NCBI GenBank assembly: GCA_963575645.1
Contig: OY754464.1
Location: 61,292,948 to 61,356,947 of the forward strand
Direction: 5' to 3'
DNA from: Xanthostigma xanthostigma
Taxonomy: Eukaryota; Arthropoda; Insecta; Raphidioptera; Raphidiidae
Length of the DNA stretch: 64,000 nt
Below are positions 11,607 through 22,557 of the stretch, in pieces; positions within the stretch are counted from its first letter, which is position 1, and every line of letters begins with the position of its first letter. Under the pieces are notes generated by a model. The model had not been told where the DNA came from and ran no database searches. It worked only from the letters and a program-made list of their open reading frames with translations. Position numbers and translations under genes: made by a program.

Positions 11607-14600
11607 ATGGCAAAAACTGTGGCATTATTTTGTAGAAATAATTATTTACGTATTTTAAATAAACCCTTAAAACAAGTGATGCAATACAATGGCGAGTTTT
11701 ATTAGTGTTCATTTTTCATAACCTCAAAAAATATGTTTGAAGTTTTTAATTTGATTTTCTCTTCAGGTTTCAGATATTTGTATTCGGAAAATGCTTTAGG
11801 TTTAAGTAATTATATCGCTACAAGAGAAAATGTAAATGCGCAATTCACTAATATGGGTGACAAATTTAAATTCAAAATGACCGAAATTATGCAAGGCGAT
11901 AATAGTTTAGTGTTTACAGAAGATTTGAAAAATATGATACATTTAGCTGAAAATAACGAAGAAGACATTAAACTTACAATCGAAATGATGAAAAAGTATG
12001 TTCACTCACGTTTTTAAAGTGACTTTCTGGTATTGTCTGATTCATAAATAGATACCTATCTACTTTAAAATTCCGTCCTGGAGTTTAATTTTCATATTTC
12101 AACATAATATGCTATAATTAATTTAATACTTTTATTTAACTAATATTGATAAAGCGATATTTCTGTTCCCCAAGGATAAATAATTTGGGCGGATTAGAAA
12201 AAGTTGTTACGGACGTCAGATCATTTATTATTATTTTTAGGTTTAATAAACAGAATTCTGGGATGCGATTCGGAAGTTTTGTGTTTGGTCCAGTTGTTAT
12301 GAGATTGTTCCATTATTTAAATAAACCTGATGAAGCATTTGAGGTAAGACTGCTTTTCATGACGCCATAACAGTTTATCAATCATACTCAGTTGCTTTTA
12401 TTTATTTATTTTTTTTTTTTGTATTAAGTACTTGTATCGAAAGTGCAACAGTACAAACTATTTTCGGGGACGAAAGTTGACTTCTGCATGCAAATGACGA
12501 AAAATTAGTTTCGCATTTGCAGATAAGTAAAGCGTTTTCGTGCCTTGGGAGATTCTATTCGACAAAAAAGTAAATGAAAAGTCGAACCCATCTAAGCGAT
12601 TAAAGTAAACATTATCTGACAGTTGGCCAAACCTACAATATCCTTTCACGGTGCTTTTATACGTTTTTAAACAATGCACTTCTTACAAAAAGGACTGTGT
12701 GTAACTCGTTCGCAATCGACAACTTTCCGCTTTACTTGCACAATGTGCACCTTTCTCTAGAAAAACCTGAAATTCAATACAAAACTTATATGGAAAATGG
12801 GAGGAAATAATTCCACAATATTAAAAATTTTGTAATCGGGTGTTTGTATTTTTTATACGACTTTGGAAAAAAAACCGTATAGGTACAGTAGAGACGCGTT
12901 AATCCGAACCTTCATAATCCGGATTCTTTGGTAATTCGGACAGTCGTTTGATAGTATTATGTACATTGTAGTCCGGATTTTTCTAGTTTCAGTAATCCGG
13001 ATCATGATACTTAGTTATTGAGTAGCTGTACCGGCACTATTTGCGTCAACACTATTGGCCGGCGGTGTGTTACAAACAGTTACATACATATTTGTTGCCG
13101 GAGAAGTGAGAGAAGTTAGGTGGTTTTAGTATGTATGTAGTCGTTGTCAAACTCAGATAGAAATACATAGAGAACGCACTATGGCGCCGCGTAAACTTTC
13201 ACACGTTACTTTATCACTGCAAGTAAAAAACGAAATTCTTGACAAATTAAAAAAGGGAGCCTCAAATAAACAGTTAGCCGCAAATTATGAGCATTTTAGT
13301 TTGTTTTCTTGATAATTAAAATTACATCCAGTAATCCGGACATTTTGATAATCCGGATCAGCTGTGTTTTAATTAGTCCGGATTATCGCGTCTCTACTGT
13401 ATATGCGTTTGGCATGAATTTTTCTTACTTTCTTTCTCGTACAATAATTTTTTACAAAGTTAACTTGAAACTATTTTTCTAATAATTTTTTTTTTTTACG
13501 GTAGTGTTTTAAGGATCCTGATCTGGAAGGATTTTTTGATCAGTTAATGAGCTATACAGTTTTATTGGATCTGTTATTTGTTAATAAGCGCTACTCTGAA
13601 ATGATAGAAGTCTATGAAATTATAAAATCAAAACAAATACTCAATGCTAAATATCCTAAGCATGTTTTAATTCTAGTATTCGGAGCACTTTATAAACAGG
13701 TGAGTTAAGTTTGAAAGTATTGTTTTACACCATAAAAATTTAAGCAAGATATATTTTGAAGCATATGGTGTGGGGTGGTCCTTAATGGTCATTTCTGAAT
13801 ATTATTGCTCCAGTGAGCTCAAATGTTAATAAATAATTTTTGTAAAAATGTAGTTGAAATTTCAATTTTTAACTTCTACTCCAAAGCCTTCTAATTTTCT
13901 CATACAAATAACGTGGAAAAGCAAGCGTAGAATGACTATTCAGATGATGAAATGTTATAATTACACATACAAAGCAAACGCACTGAGATTGCTTTATTTA
14001 TTTTGACTACGTTTTTTTCTTTGTTTTGAAATGGAACTTCAGCGCGGTAGGGCAAATTGGCTTGGATCAGACGAAAAGTAAAACGCTTCCCGTTGGTTGA
14101 CTTCAACCGGCAGTTGAAAGGAAAGAGAGGGAGAATCGTTTCTGCTCTCTCTCTGTCAAAGCGCCATGTGCACTCTACACGCATGCGCAATGCATACTGG
14201 GTTTACGTAGCATTTTCTCTAGCAACAATAACAAATTCTATATAACCATTTCCTAATCCTTAAATAATAAAATCGTTTGCAAATGCTAGAACCTTCGCTT
14301 CTAATGCGTGAAAGTCTCACGCATATTTATTTGTTTAGAAACGTTTGAACCAACTGGACTTTTAATGTTTGGAAATGAACATTTTTTAAAGACCACTCTA
14401 ATATGTTTACAGAATACCTAGAGACCGAATTAGCCTTTTTCAGAGTTTTTATCTATTTGTAGAACACACCGGAAAGTCTTCAGTATGGTGCAAAAATGTG
14501 GACTGAAATGAAAGACTCAGGCCATATACCCATGCGTCGCTCTGCAACATTTATGGCTGCTCTGGCTATTAATCAAGGCTCGCCCCATATCGCCATTGAG

Positions 14601-17336
14601 ATCCTGTATAATTTGAGAAAACAAACGTATTTTACAATACGTAATTTGAAAGTAAGTTTTTATTATTTTCCGTCAAAGAGTAAATGTACTTTGAACAGTT
14701 CCTTTGATTTTTTAATGACATTTTTTACTATGAAATTATTTACTTTGCAACTACTCGATTTATTTGAAACAGATCGTCATTTTGATTTGTCCGCTGATCT
14801 GATCTTTTTGGTGTATTTTTTCGACTGGATTAACAAAGGGATCGACCCACATTTTTTTTTTTTTGTGGAACCTACATTAGAATTAAACTATGAAACCATT
14901 ATTTTTTTTTTTGAGAATATTTCGGAAACTTCTATAATAAAAAAATTCCAAATATGCATATTTTTTATTGAAATTTTAAACAGAATAACTGGTTACTGAA
15001 ATGACGGTAGATAAGATTCATTTTGTAATTAGCTGACTAGATTTACTGTGTTCTGCCCATTGATCTCTCAAACTGATCGTTAACCGCGAGGACGATAGTT
15101 TATCCCTTTCTCTTGATAAAAAAGTGCTTGCCTAGGTCAGTAAAATGACGAACTCAGTTTCCACTAATTCGAAAATTAAAAGAACTTTTCCATGGTTACA
15201 ATATTGCATTTTGACCAGATACAAGCAAAAAACTGATGAAACATAGTTATTTTAACTCTTTTTTAACAAGTTCCAATCATCGCATGAAGGTGCGATTTTG
15301 ACAGATTGTGTATCATACTTATATAAATGTTCCTTCTTTGCACCCTTTTGCGATTTTGTGGAATTTTTTAGGATCAAATCATCTTCATTTTACTGGTCTA
15401 TGCCATCGTATAGCGATTTATGCTCACCCATTAAAAATTTTTGTTTATAATTATGAGGATAAATAATTATAAGAACGAAAAAGCTGGTATTTAGTATTAT
15501 TTTACCTCAACTGTTGAGCGTCTGTAATGTACAATCTATATTAATATGCACTGTTCAAAATGATCAAATGTGGAAGGACCTTATTGTATACCAATACTTA
15601 ATTTTTTTCGAAAACACATCACTCAAAACTATAAATAAATCTGGAAGATTCATTTCTGTTGTATAAAAATAATTCAATTTTTAGATTGCAGCTTTGGCTG
15701 ATGTAGGCCGACCCGAGGACGCGTTACCTATACTGGCTTCAATTCTTAATGTGGATGAAGCGAATCAGATAAGACACACTGCTCTTAGAGAAGTTGTTGA
15801 TAAATTGGGCGAATCTGTTAAGAAATTAGGAAATAAAGATGTGATTAATGAATTTAACAACATTGAAAAACAATTAACGCAGCTTAATCACATAACAGAT
15901 CAGGTAAGACTTTCAATAAATTAAAAATTACTGGATAAACGGATAATTTGCGTTACCGAATGTTCGATGTAAATATCACAAATTAATTATGATATATTTT
16001 TCGCTTCATTTATCACGAGATGGAATTTTTATGTGGGATTTGACGCTGTGACATCTAGTGGCAAAAGATCACAAGTAATACAGACTGGTTAGATTAGACT
16101 ACTTGTCCATGTCTAATCCTTTAATGATTTGACATTTGATGCCATGACATCTGGTAGTAAATAATCAAAGTATACCAAAATGTGATTGCTACACCTTTGA
16201 AAATTATTTTTCATTAAATCTTAGGCTATGTTCCAATATGCACTGCGACAACTGTACAGTGTGACGTCAATTTAGTATACTGTGAACACGTTCCTTTATA
16301 GACAGTTATACTGGTTACTATTTAAAACGGAACGCAATCCCATATACTGTCAGCCGCAATTTTTGAAATTTTGACGCAGCGTTCAAATGAGTGTAATACA
16401 GTTTTCTAGTTCATTAAAAAAAACTGTTGTTGGAGTACTGTCAAATTAAAAATATCTTAATTAATATTAATTGTAAATTGAATTTATAATATAATAAAAG
16501 TAAATAGTTTTTCATTAAAAAGAATATGTTTTAATGTCTAATAAGGTTATTTTTTGCAATTCTTCCATTGTTTTGTTATTAATTCAAACTAATTACAGAA
16601 CTTTATAATTTTTGTGATTAAACTGTAGATTGTTTATAAGACGTTAGTCACTCGAGTGGTTTTGACAGATCACGTGATCAAAGTACTGCGAGTACCTTAC
16701 CTCGAAAACGCCAGTGCTCACAGTAGAATATGCCGGCGATTTATGACGTCATATATTTTCCTAGGGTACTGCGGCAGTATACTGGCAGTCCATAACGGAA
16801 CGATTTTTTCTACAGTGATAGCACTGTGCAGTGCTCGCAGTGCATATCGGAACATACCCTTAATATATGAACAGCAGTAGGTACAGTTAAATTGATCAAA
16901 TTCCAAAGTGGGTTTTGACGTTTGGTCAAATACAGAAAGTATTTGGCTACCAGATAATGGCGAATATTTTATGCTTTCCGAAAATTTGGTGACATTTATA
17001 CTGATTAAGGATATAGAACTCCTTCTTTCAATGCGCCGGATACCAGTACCAAATCTGATTCCGGCACAAATGTTATGCTGAAAATGGAATCAGAATTTGG
17101 CTCTAGCAAAATGACTGGCTACCTTAATCCAGATCCAGCCTCCTTGTATTAACGATTTATTGTTTTATGTCTAGACTTTAGATGAGTTTTTATGTGGCGA
17201 AATGGATATTATACAAGCGATGCCCCATCAATTATCTGATGAACAGAAGGCAAATATGTTCAAACGGAAGCAAAACGACAGATATGCTCAGCGGTGGAAC
17301 CGTGTCCAGAGACCGGGACTTCAAGACATGTATTGA
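11607..17336 (+). CDS. PTCD2: Pentatricopeptide repeat-containing protein 2, mitochondrial (PTCD2-like)
   Basis: PTCD2 is a mitochondrial PPR protein implicated in RNA processing or stability (notably cytochrome b transcripts in mammals). Coding exons: 11607-11649, 11767-11995, 12241-12343, 13505-13699, 14463-14651, 15685-15903, 17175-17336, giving about 379 residues against 388 in human. Phases agree at every junction. Family landmarks are the FVFGPVVMRLFHYLN segment, VLLDLLFVNKRYSEM, the TPESL helix after ALYKQ, and the C-terminal HITDQTLDEFLC region. The first 14 codons (MAKTVALFCRNNYLR) are basic and hydrophobic, consistent with a mitochondrial presequence. The exon 1 donor (C then GTATTT) is weak and was chosen because only it fits the phase-1 acceptor at 11767. 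The tandem helical PPR units are degenerate, as is usual for this family. Confidence 0.88.
12886..13399. mobile_element. Pogo/Tigger-type DNA transposon remnant in PTCD2 intron 3
   Basis: The ends CAGTAGAGACGCG and CGCGTCTCTACTG are perfect inverted repeats inside a TA duplication (12884-12885 and 13400-13401). Subterminal AATCCGGA motifs recur at both ends. An internal frame encodes the start of a CENP-B/pogo-like helix-turn-helix. This is an internally deleted copy. Confidence 0.85.
13181..13312 (+). pseudogene. Pogo-type transposase N-terminal fragment
   Basis: A 43-codon frame starts MAPRKLSHVTLSLQVKNEIL and continues with a DKLKKGASNKQLA segment. This fits the first DNA-binding helix-turn-helix of pogo/CENP-B transposases (a basic start, then K-x-E-I-x-x-K-L-x-x-G-x-S-x-x-x-L-A). 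It stops after the second helix; the rest of the binding region and the DDE catalytic domain are absent. Confidence 0.75.
16224..16859. mobile_element. PIF/Harbinger-like MITE in PTCD2 last intron
   Basis: The left end GGCTATGTTCCAATATGCAC and right end GTGCATATCGGAACATACCC are imperfect inverted repeats flanked by TTA at 16221-16223 and 16860-16862. No transposase sequence was recognised in its 636 bp. The 3-bp TTA duplication supports PIF/Harbinger. Confidence 0.65.
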
Positions 17337-17384
17337 AAAATAATGTGAAAGTGTAGACTGTAAACAGAATTTAAGAAAAGGCTA

Positions 17385-17390
17385 AATAAA
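17385..17390 (+). promoter_or_regulatory. Polyadenylation signal of PTCD2
   Basis: AATAAA 48 bases after the TGA stop at 17334-17336. Confidence 0.6.
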
Positions 17391-18121
17391 CTGTTTTTAT
17401 AATTAGCTTACATTTATTTGTTTTATTATTTCATGTAACTCTTTACAATATGTAATAAATCAAATTACACACAATTAATTTTTTATTGAGGTAATAAGAA
17501 TTATTATTTAACAGTCTTGCCAAACGTGTGAACATTTGTTTTTTGAGACGTTTTTTTTGAGAAATGGCCAGACGCTGATAATTGTCTTTTTTTAAGCTGT
17601 CTATCAAGAATATCTGGGTGTATATCAATTCAAATGTTTGACTATTAATCGTTGCTTGAGTATTCAGTTCATACTTTCGCTAGCTCCCAAAGCGTTTTTA
17701 ACAGACGCTTTTAAAATCGCGTTTTTTACAGAGAATGCAACTGATCGAAAATGTATATTATTTAAAAAAAATTCGAGGACATGACCTTATTTTAATATTA
17801 TTTTGATACAATTACGTAATTATTAAAAAGCAAATATCTATTTTGATGGGATAGTTTTGACAGATATAATTGACATTTTTGTGTGTTTTATTTTAAAAGT
17901 GATTTATAACTAAATTAGCAGAAAATATTAAGGTAAGTGCTACTTTGATTAAAAGGTCGTGTGTAACGCTTTTATTTAGTTTACAAGCAAATTTCAAGAG
18001 AACATAAAAAAAGTTTGAAGTGGTGAAAACTCATCAGATCAATCAGAGTGACTTTTTTGATGCAATACTGAGCATATAGCTCACTCCAACGATTGTTTGT
18101 TTCGGAAATTACCGCAGGGTC

Positions 18122-18404
18122 TAGTGGCGTAACTACTGAGGCCCGTGGCAAATTCATCAGATGGGGCCCTCCCTTAATATAAAAAAGCTTCACGTTGTAG
18201 TTTCATCTTTATAAATCACGAAGTAAAGTAGATATTTGTATGATTCGTATATGAGTGAATACAGCTTAAATTGATTAAATATACTAAATTATTATTTTTA
18301 ACCAGCTGTTGTAATAAATGTTAGTTTCTCTTTGTCCTAACGGCCTCTCGGGCCAGGGGTCCGTGGCATTTTGGACGTTCTGCCACCCAATTGTTACGCC
18401 ACTG
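18122..18404. mobile_element. hAT-type MITE with 8-bp target duplication
   Basis: The left end TAGTGGCGTAAC and right end GTTACGCCACTG are inverted repeats (terminal base differs). Flanks are GCAGGGTC (18114-18121) and GTAGGGTC (18405-18412), 7 of 8 matching, as expected for a hAT duplication. Non-coding. The intergenic sequence before it (17391-18113) shows nothing recognisable. Confidence 0.6.
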
Positions 18405-18515
18405 GTAGGGTCGCAACATAATGCGGTACTGCAGTCTGCAGAGCGATGTTCAGAGATATCACCAACGATAGGGCGTCTATAATTTACAATCTCTCTCACC
18501 AACGATAGGGACAGG

Positions 18516-19681
18516 CAGGGCCCTCGCGCCCTATAGTGCGATGTGTGCGACGCACGCGGGCGGCACATTCAAGGGGCGGCAAATGGCCTAGTTGCGTTAT
18601 GTTTTTTGTACTGTATAGAAAAAATATATAACTGATATTATATAAATTTTATTTGCATACTCAAGCCTGCGTGAAAACTCTTACGAGTAGTTATTTATTT
18701 TTTAATGAAATTCGAATTCAAAATATTTTGCGCGCAATTTTCGATTCGATAGTTAGTTCACATCAGCGCGTAGACAGGGCGCCCCTATCGGGAGACTCCC
18801 GCGTATGTTTATATCTTGAATTTTCCTGTCGATTCCTGCAAGAGTGCGAGTGAAGTAAAGTATTTTTCAATAAACTAATACTTTTTACTAATTGATAAAC
18901 TAATGATTATTGAATTCTCTCAGCTCAGCGGTGAAACTAAATTTTTCTCTCATTCATAAGTACGACAGGAGAAGAACGCCGTGAAAAATCGCACGGAATA
19001 AACTGTTTTTGTAGAGAACAGTTTACTCCGCGGAGTGATTTTTTTAACGTGAAGAGAGAAGTTCACTCTGTAGGGAATGAATTTTCAAAATTCACTGTTT
19101 AGGCAATGTGTTTCATTTTAATTGAATATATTTCAGAATCAAATTTAGCTCCATGTTTCAATGATCGTGTTTCGTTTTGTGCTCGACTTTTTTAAAATCA
19201 TTTTTGCTTAACAATTATTTCATCCCGCTTTTGTCCTGATTAAAAATTTGATTCGTTTTTACTTTTAGCCTATCATTTGTAAAGTAAATTTCACTGTTAC
19301 ATTTTTCACATTTTTATATGTTTTCAAAAATTAATTCTCTTATTAGTATTTTTACCTGTCCAAATCGTTTTGTAATGACGATGTGAAGTGAAGCATTGTT
19401 CCATTTCAGGAAAGTAATAAAAGAAAAAAACCTTCGGGTGCACAATTTCGGCAGTTTAAGAAATTTCGGCAAGAAGAAAAAAACAAAATGTCTGATTCTA
19501 TGAAGAAGTATTTGCAAAAAGACAACGAAACAAAGTTTCTATTAAGCACTTACAGTATTAGTTATTTAGGATTTTTAACGTTTTTCAATTTGACATATTA
19601 TCGTCTAGTGAGTTTATCCACAATAAGGGGCGTCAATTATGAATCCGCACGCGGGCGGCGTGAGGCCTTACGAGGGCCCTG
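18516..19681. mobile_element. hAT transposon, internally deleted, family A copy 1
   Basis: It begins CAGGGCCCTCG and ends CGAGGGCCCTG, inside a perfect 8-bp duplication GGGACAGG (18508-18515 and 19682-19689). The first ~350 and last ~60 bases match copy 2 at 24136-24567. The middle ~730 bases are present only here and include an exon-like hAT transposase fragment. A CA/TG terminus, 8-bp TSD and protein remnant together make the hAT call strong. Confidence 0.88.
19410..19530 (+). pseudogene. hAT transposase N-terminal fragment
   Basis: After a plausible acceptor (CCATTTCAG) the frame reads ESNKRKKPSGAQFRQFKKFR and goes on to a KMSDSMKKYL segment. This resembles the basic N-terminus of hAT/ZMYM-like transposases (K-R-K-x-x-S-G-A-x-x-R-K-x-x, then a helix before the TTF-type zinc finger). 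The frame then runs into non-conserved sequence and the element end; zinc finger, catalytic and dimerisation regions are missing. Confidence 0.65.
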
Positions 19682-19689
19682 GGGACAGG

Positions 19690-20799
19690 CTATTTTTTTC
19701 CAGCCAGTGAGCCACAGTTGGTCTTCTAGGTTTTAATACCTGGAGCAAATTCTCCACTTACCTTACTCGTACTTTAAAAAAATTATAGATTATAGACACT
19801 TGACAACATAGGTCAATAGCGTTTAGGTACCTACTTTAAATTGATTCAAATAACAACTAACTGAAATTCGTATTTATAGGTAATAATCGTGATCTGTATT
19901 TGAGATAAAGTTGTTTTTATTATTATTCAACAATGCCAAGCTGCAGTTTTTAATGTATCTGATAAAATTATCCTCTTGTTTACAATAATAACGAAGATTA
20001 TCTTAGTAACTGACAATGCCTATTAACAATATCTCTTAATGTAAATTTCGTTTCCAACAATATTATGTTTACTGTTTTGTATCGATATAGATACCTTTTT
20101 ATTTTTTCAATAACATATTTATATTTAATTTAAAAATAAACAAACAATAGACATATTGTGCTTTAAGATAATTTAAATATAATATACACAACTGATTTTT
20201 CTGTAGATTTGATGAATTTGACCACAATAGAGACCCACCTTCGGAGTGCATTTGAACTGTTGACTATAAATATATTTTTAACAGTTTTCAAGCAATTTGA
20301 GAATGAAGTCACGTCGTCAAAAGTATATAAATTTATTAAAAACAATTAGTTTACCAATAATTTGATCTGTGGTGGGTAATTTTCTAATCAGGAATGCTAG
20401 TCAAAACTCTAAGTTCAAAGATTGCTTTAAATTTTCCCTTACAACTGTCTCTTTTAAAGTACTAATAGAATATAATATTAAATCGGCTACGCAGCTCCTG
20501 AAACAAACACATTTTTCCTCTTCACCTATAGTCCTCTATACCAATATTATAAAGAGGTAAAGTTTATAAGTTTGGATTTAGGAAATAATCTTCGTACATA
20601 CACATCCGATTTTCAAATTTTTTCACCAATAATTAGAATGAGCCTTTAGGATGGACATAGTCTATGTCCATTCTAAATACAAGCGCTTCTCGTACAGATT
20701 AATTTTGCAACGTAGCCGACGAAAAAACGGTGGTAATTTACAAATTCGGGCGAAGCCAGATCGGGCCGCTAGTATTAGTATAAATTACCTAGATCAATT
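19690..20799. other. Intergenic DNA
   Basis: Mostly AT-rich with no gene. A near-palindrome at 20652-20672 (ATGGACATAG / CTATGTCCAT) and a GC-richer tail around 20745-20775 (GAAGCCAGATCGGGCCGCTA) look like the end of a degraded repeat, but no partner end was found. Confidence 0.4.
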
Positions 20800-21058
20800 C
20801 AAGGGCGTAGATATTTTTTTCTGGAGGGGGTGGGGGTTAAAGCAAAAAGTTTTATTAATACAAATGACCTTTTTTTAGCAACCTAAAATTTTGCCGTGTG
20901 CACATTTGGTGAGCAAAAAAAGAAACATAGTCCTTTCATTTTCGCAACAAAAAGGTCTTTCTTTCGTTTGTTGTGGCTGGGTGCCTGCGTTTCTGATGAC
21001 TCCTGGGAGGGGGGGGGGGTGATTACCCCCCGTACCACCCCCCATATCTACGCCCTTG
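20800..21058. mobile_element. hAT-type MITE with perfect 8-bp target duplication
   Basis: The ends CAAGGGCGTAGATAT and ATATCTACGCCCTTG are perfect inverted repeats. The flanking duplication is GATCAATT on both sides (20792-20799 and 21059-21066). The interior contains G and C homopolymer runs (about 20824-20831, 21007-21019, 21026-21030). Non-coding. Confidence 0.82.
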
Positions 21059-21066
21059 GATCAATT

Positions 21067-22557
21067 TGAAAAATGTTGAGTCTTAAATTTTAAAATAGGT
21101 TAATGATCTAAGTCGTCAAATGTCTATAGTCAATCTTCAATTGATATTTTATTAACAGTCAAAAGTTAACAGTCAAAAGTTTTCATGATGTAAAAGCAGT
21201 TGCAATTTCAATGACAATAATAATAGAGCTCTATTTAATCTCGATGACCTCTTCAACTTCATTAATGCGGCTTTGTTGACAGTCACATATTCAAGCAAAG
21301 CAACAATAACTAAATAAACGTTCGCAACGTTCTATACATAGTTGGATTGCAAACCATACTTCGTTTTCGACTCGACATGACGTCATTCAATATGGGTATT
21401 TTTTTATTTGAATCGGTGCGATTTGAACGATTTGTATGTAACAGTCAATGCTCAATTGTAAATTGATAGCACTGGTAGTGAAGCACATTGCGGCCGAGCA
21501 AAGAATTAGGTCAACTTAGGCGACGGCCTTAGGGACCGCAAATTTTTTATAATGTGTTGTATTTTTTGTTGAGTTAAATAAAGATTATAGGGAAGATAAA
21601 ACTCTAATGGCCTAAAGCATCGAATTTTTTATTCGGGTGTGGTGCAAAAGGAATAATTTTAGCATCTTCACGGGCCCTAGATATGTCTACATCAGATGGT
21701 CTTTGTTCCCACACATTTAGTATCAATTACAGTCTAACCTGAGTGAGTGAGAACTGGGTAAGCGAGAAAACTCCCTAAACGAGGCATGGGAGGTGTTTTG
21801 GGGGCTCAAACCTCCCCCGAAATGACTTAGCCAACCCACCATTTTTTATACACGCTCACTAAAATGAGGTCGACTCTTTTTTCGGATTTGTGATAAGGTA
21901 ATTGGATTTCACGTTTTTTCGGAACGAGTAAAATCGAAATGCAATGCATTGTTAATTATAAATTAAATGAATCATTAAACTCTTTCATCGAAATCTACGT
22001 CGGCTGCCTTTTAATTAAATTTGTATTTATGTACAATAAATTATAATATACATATGTAGGTATGCTTATTTTCAAATAAAGTTATTACTTACTGTCTCTG
22101 GTCCAGAGCTCGACTCCCCCGAAGTGAAATTCTGGTTACGGCCTTGTTGCTAAATGCTGCTGAGCGGGACGCAACCCCGTGAGGCAAGATTGAAATACGG
22201 TGGAGCCGAAGGCTCCATCACACTACTACTGTGTTGCGATACCGCTAAACAAGACTGTAATACGGTCAAACATTGATTCATCTCAATTATGTTTGGAGCC
22301 TCGGGTAGCGGCTAGTGTGGCAATACGTTTTCCCCTTATAACATTAGATGAGTTTTGTCAGTTTGTCGGTGAGCTAATAAATCAGTCTGTATAAAAATAT
22401 CACTGATAATGTTATCTCGGTTCAGTTCATTTAAGGAACGATTTGAATATTTAATGAAACGAATCTATTTGTTTATAAATATTATCGTTAAAATTAATCT
22501 TCCGCAGTACTGGGCTGTGTTTAGGCGCTCAAATATAGACCAGCAAACAATAATACA
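21067..22557. other. Upstream region of the hexosaminidase gene
   Basis: No gene seen. Degraded repeat-like segments occur at about 21480-21690 and 21745-21880 (the latter with GAGTGAGTGAGAACTGGGTA and a weakly complementary GCTCACTAAAATGAGG). A TTATAAATA sequence near 22473 is a possible core promoter element 85 bases before the hexosaminidase ATG; I rate that weakly. Confidence 0.4.

Noticed and set aside
14496-14999. 167-codon open frame read as one protein
   Set aside because: Only the part to 14651 is PTCD2 exon 5; beyond the GTAAG donor the translation becomes F/L-rich intron sequence.
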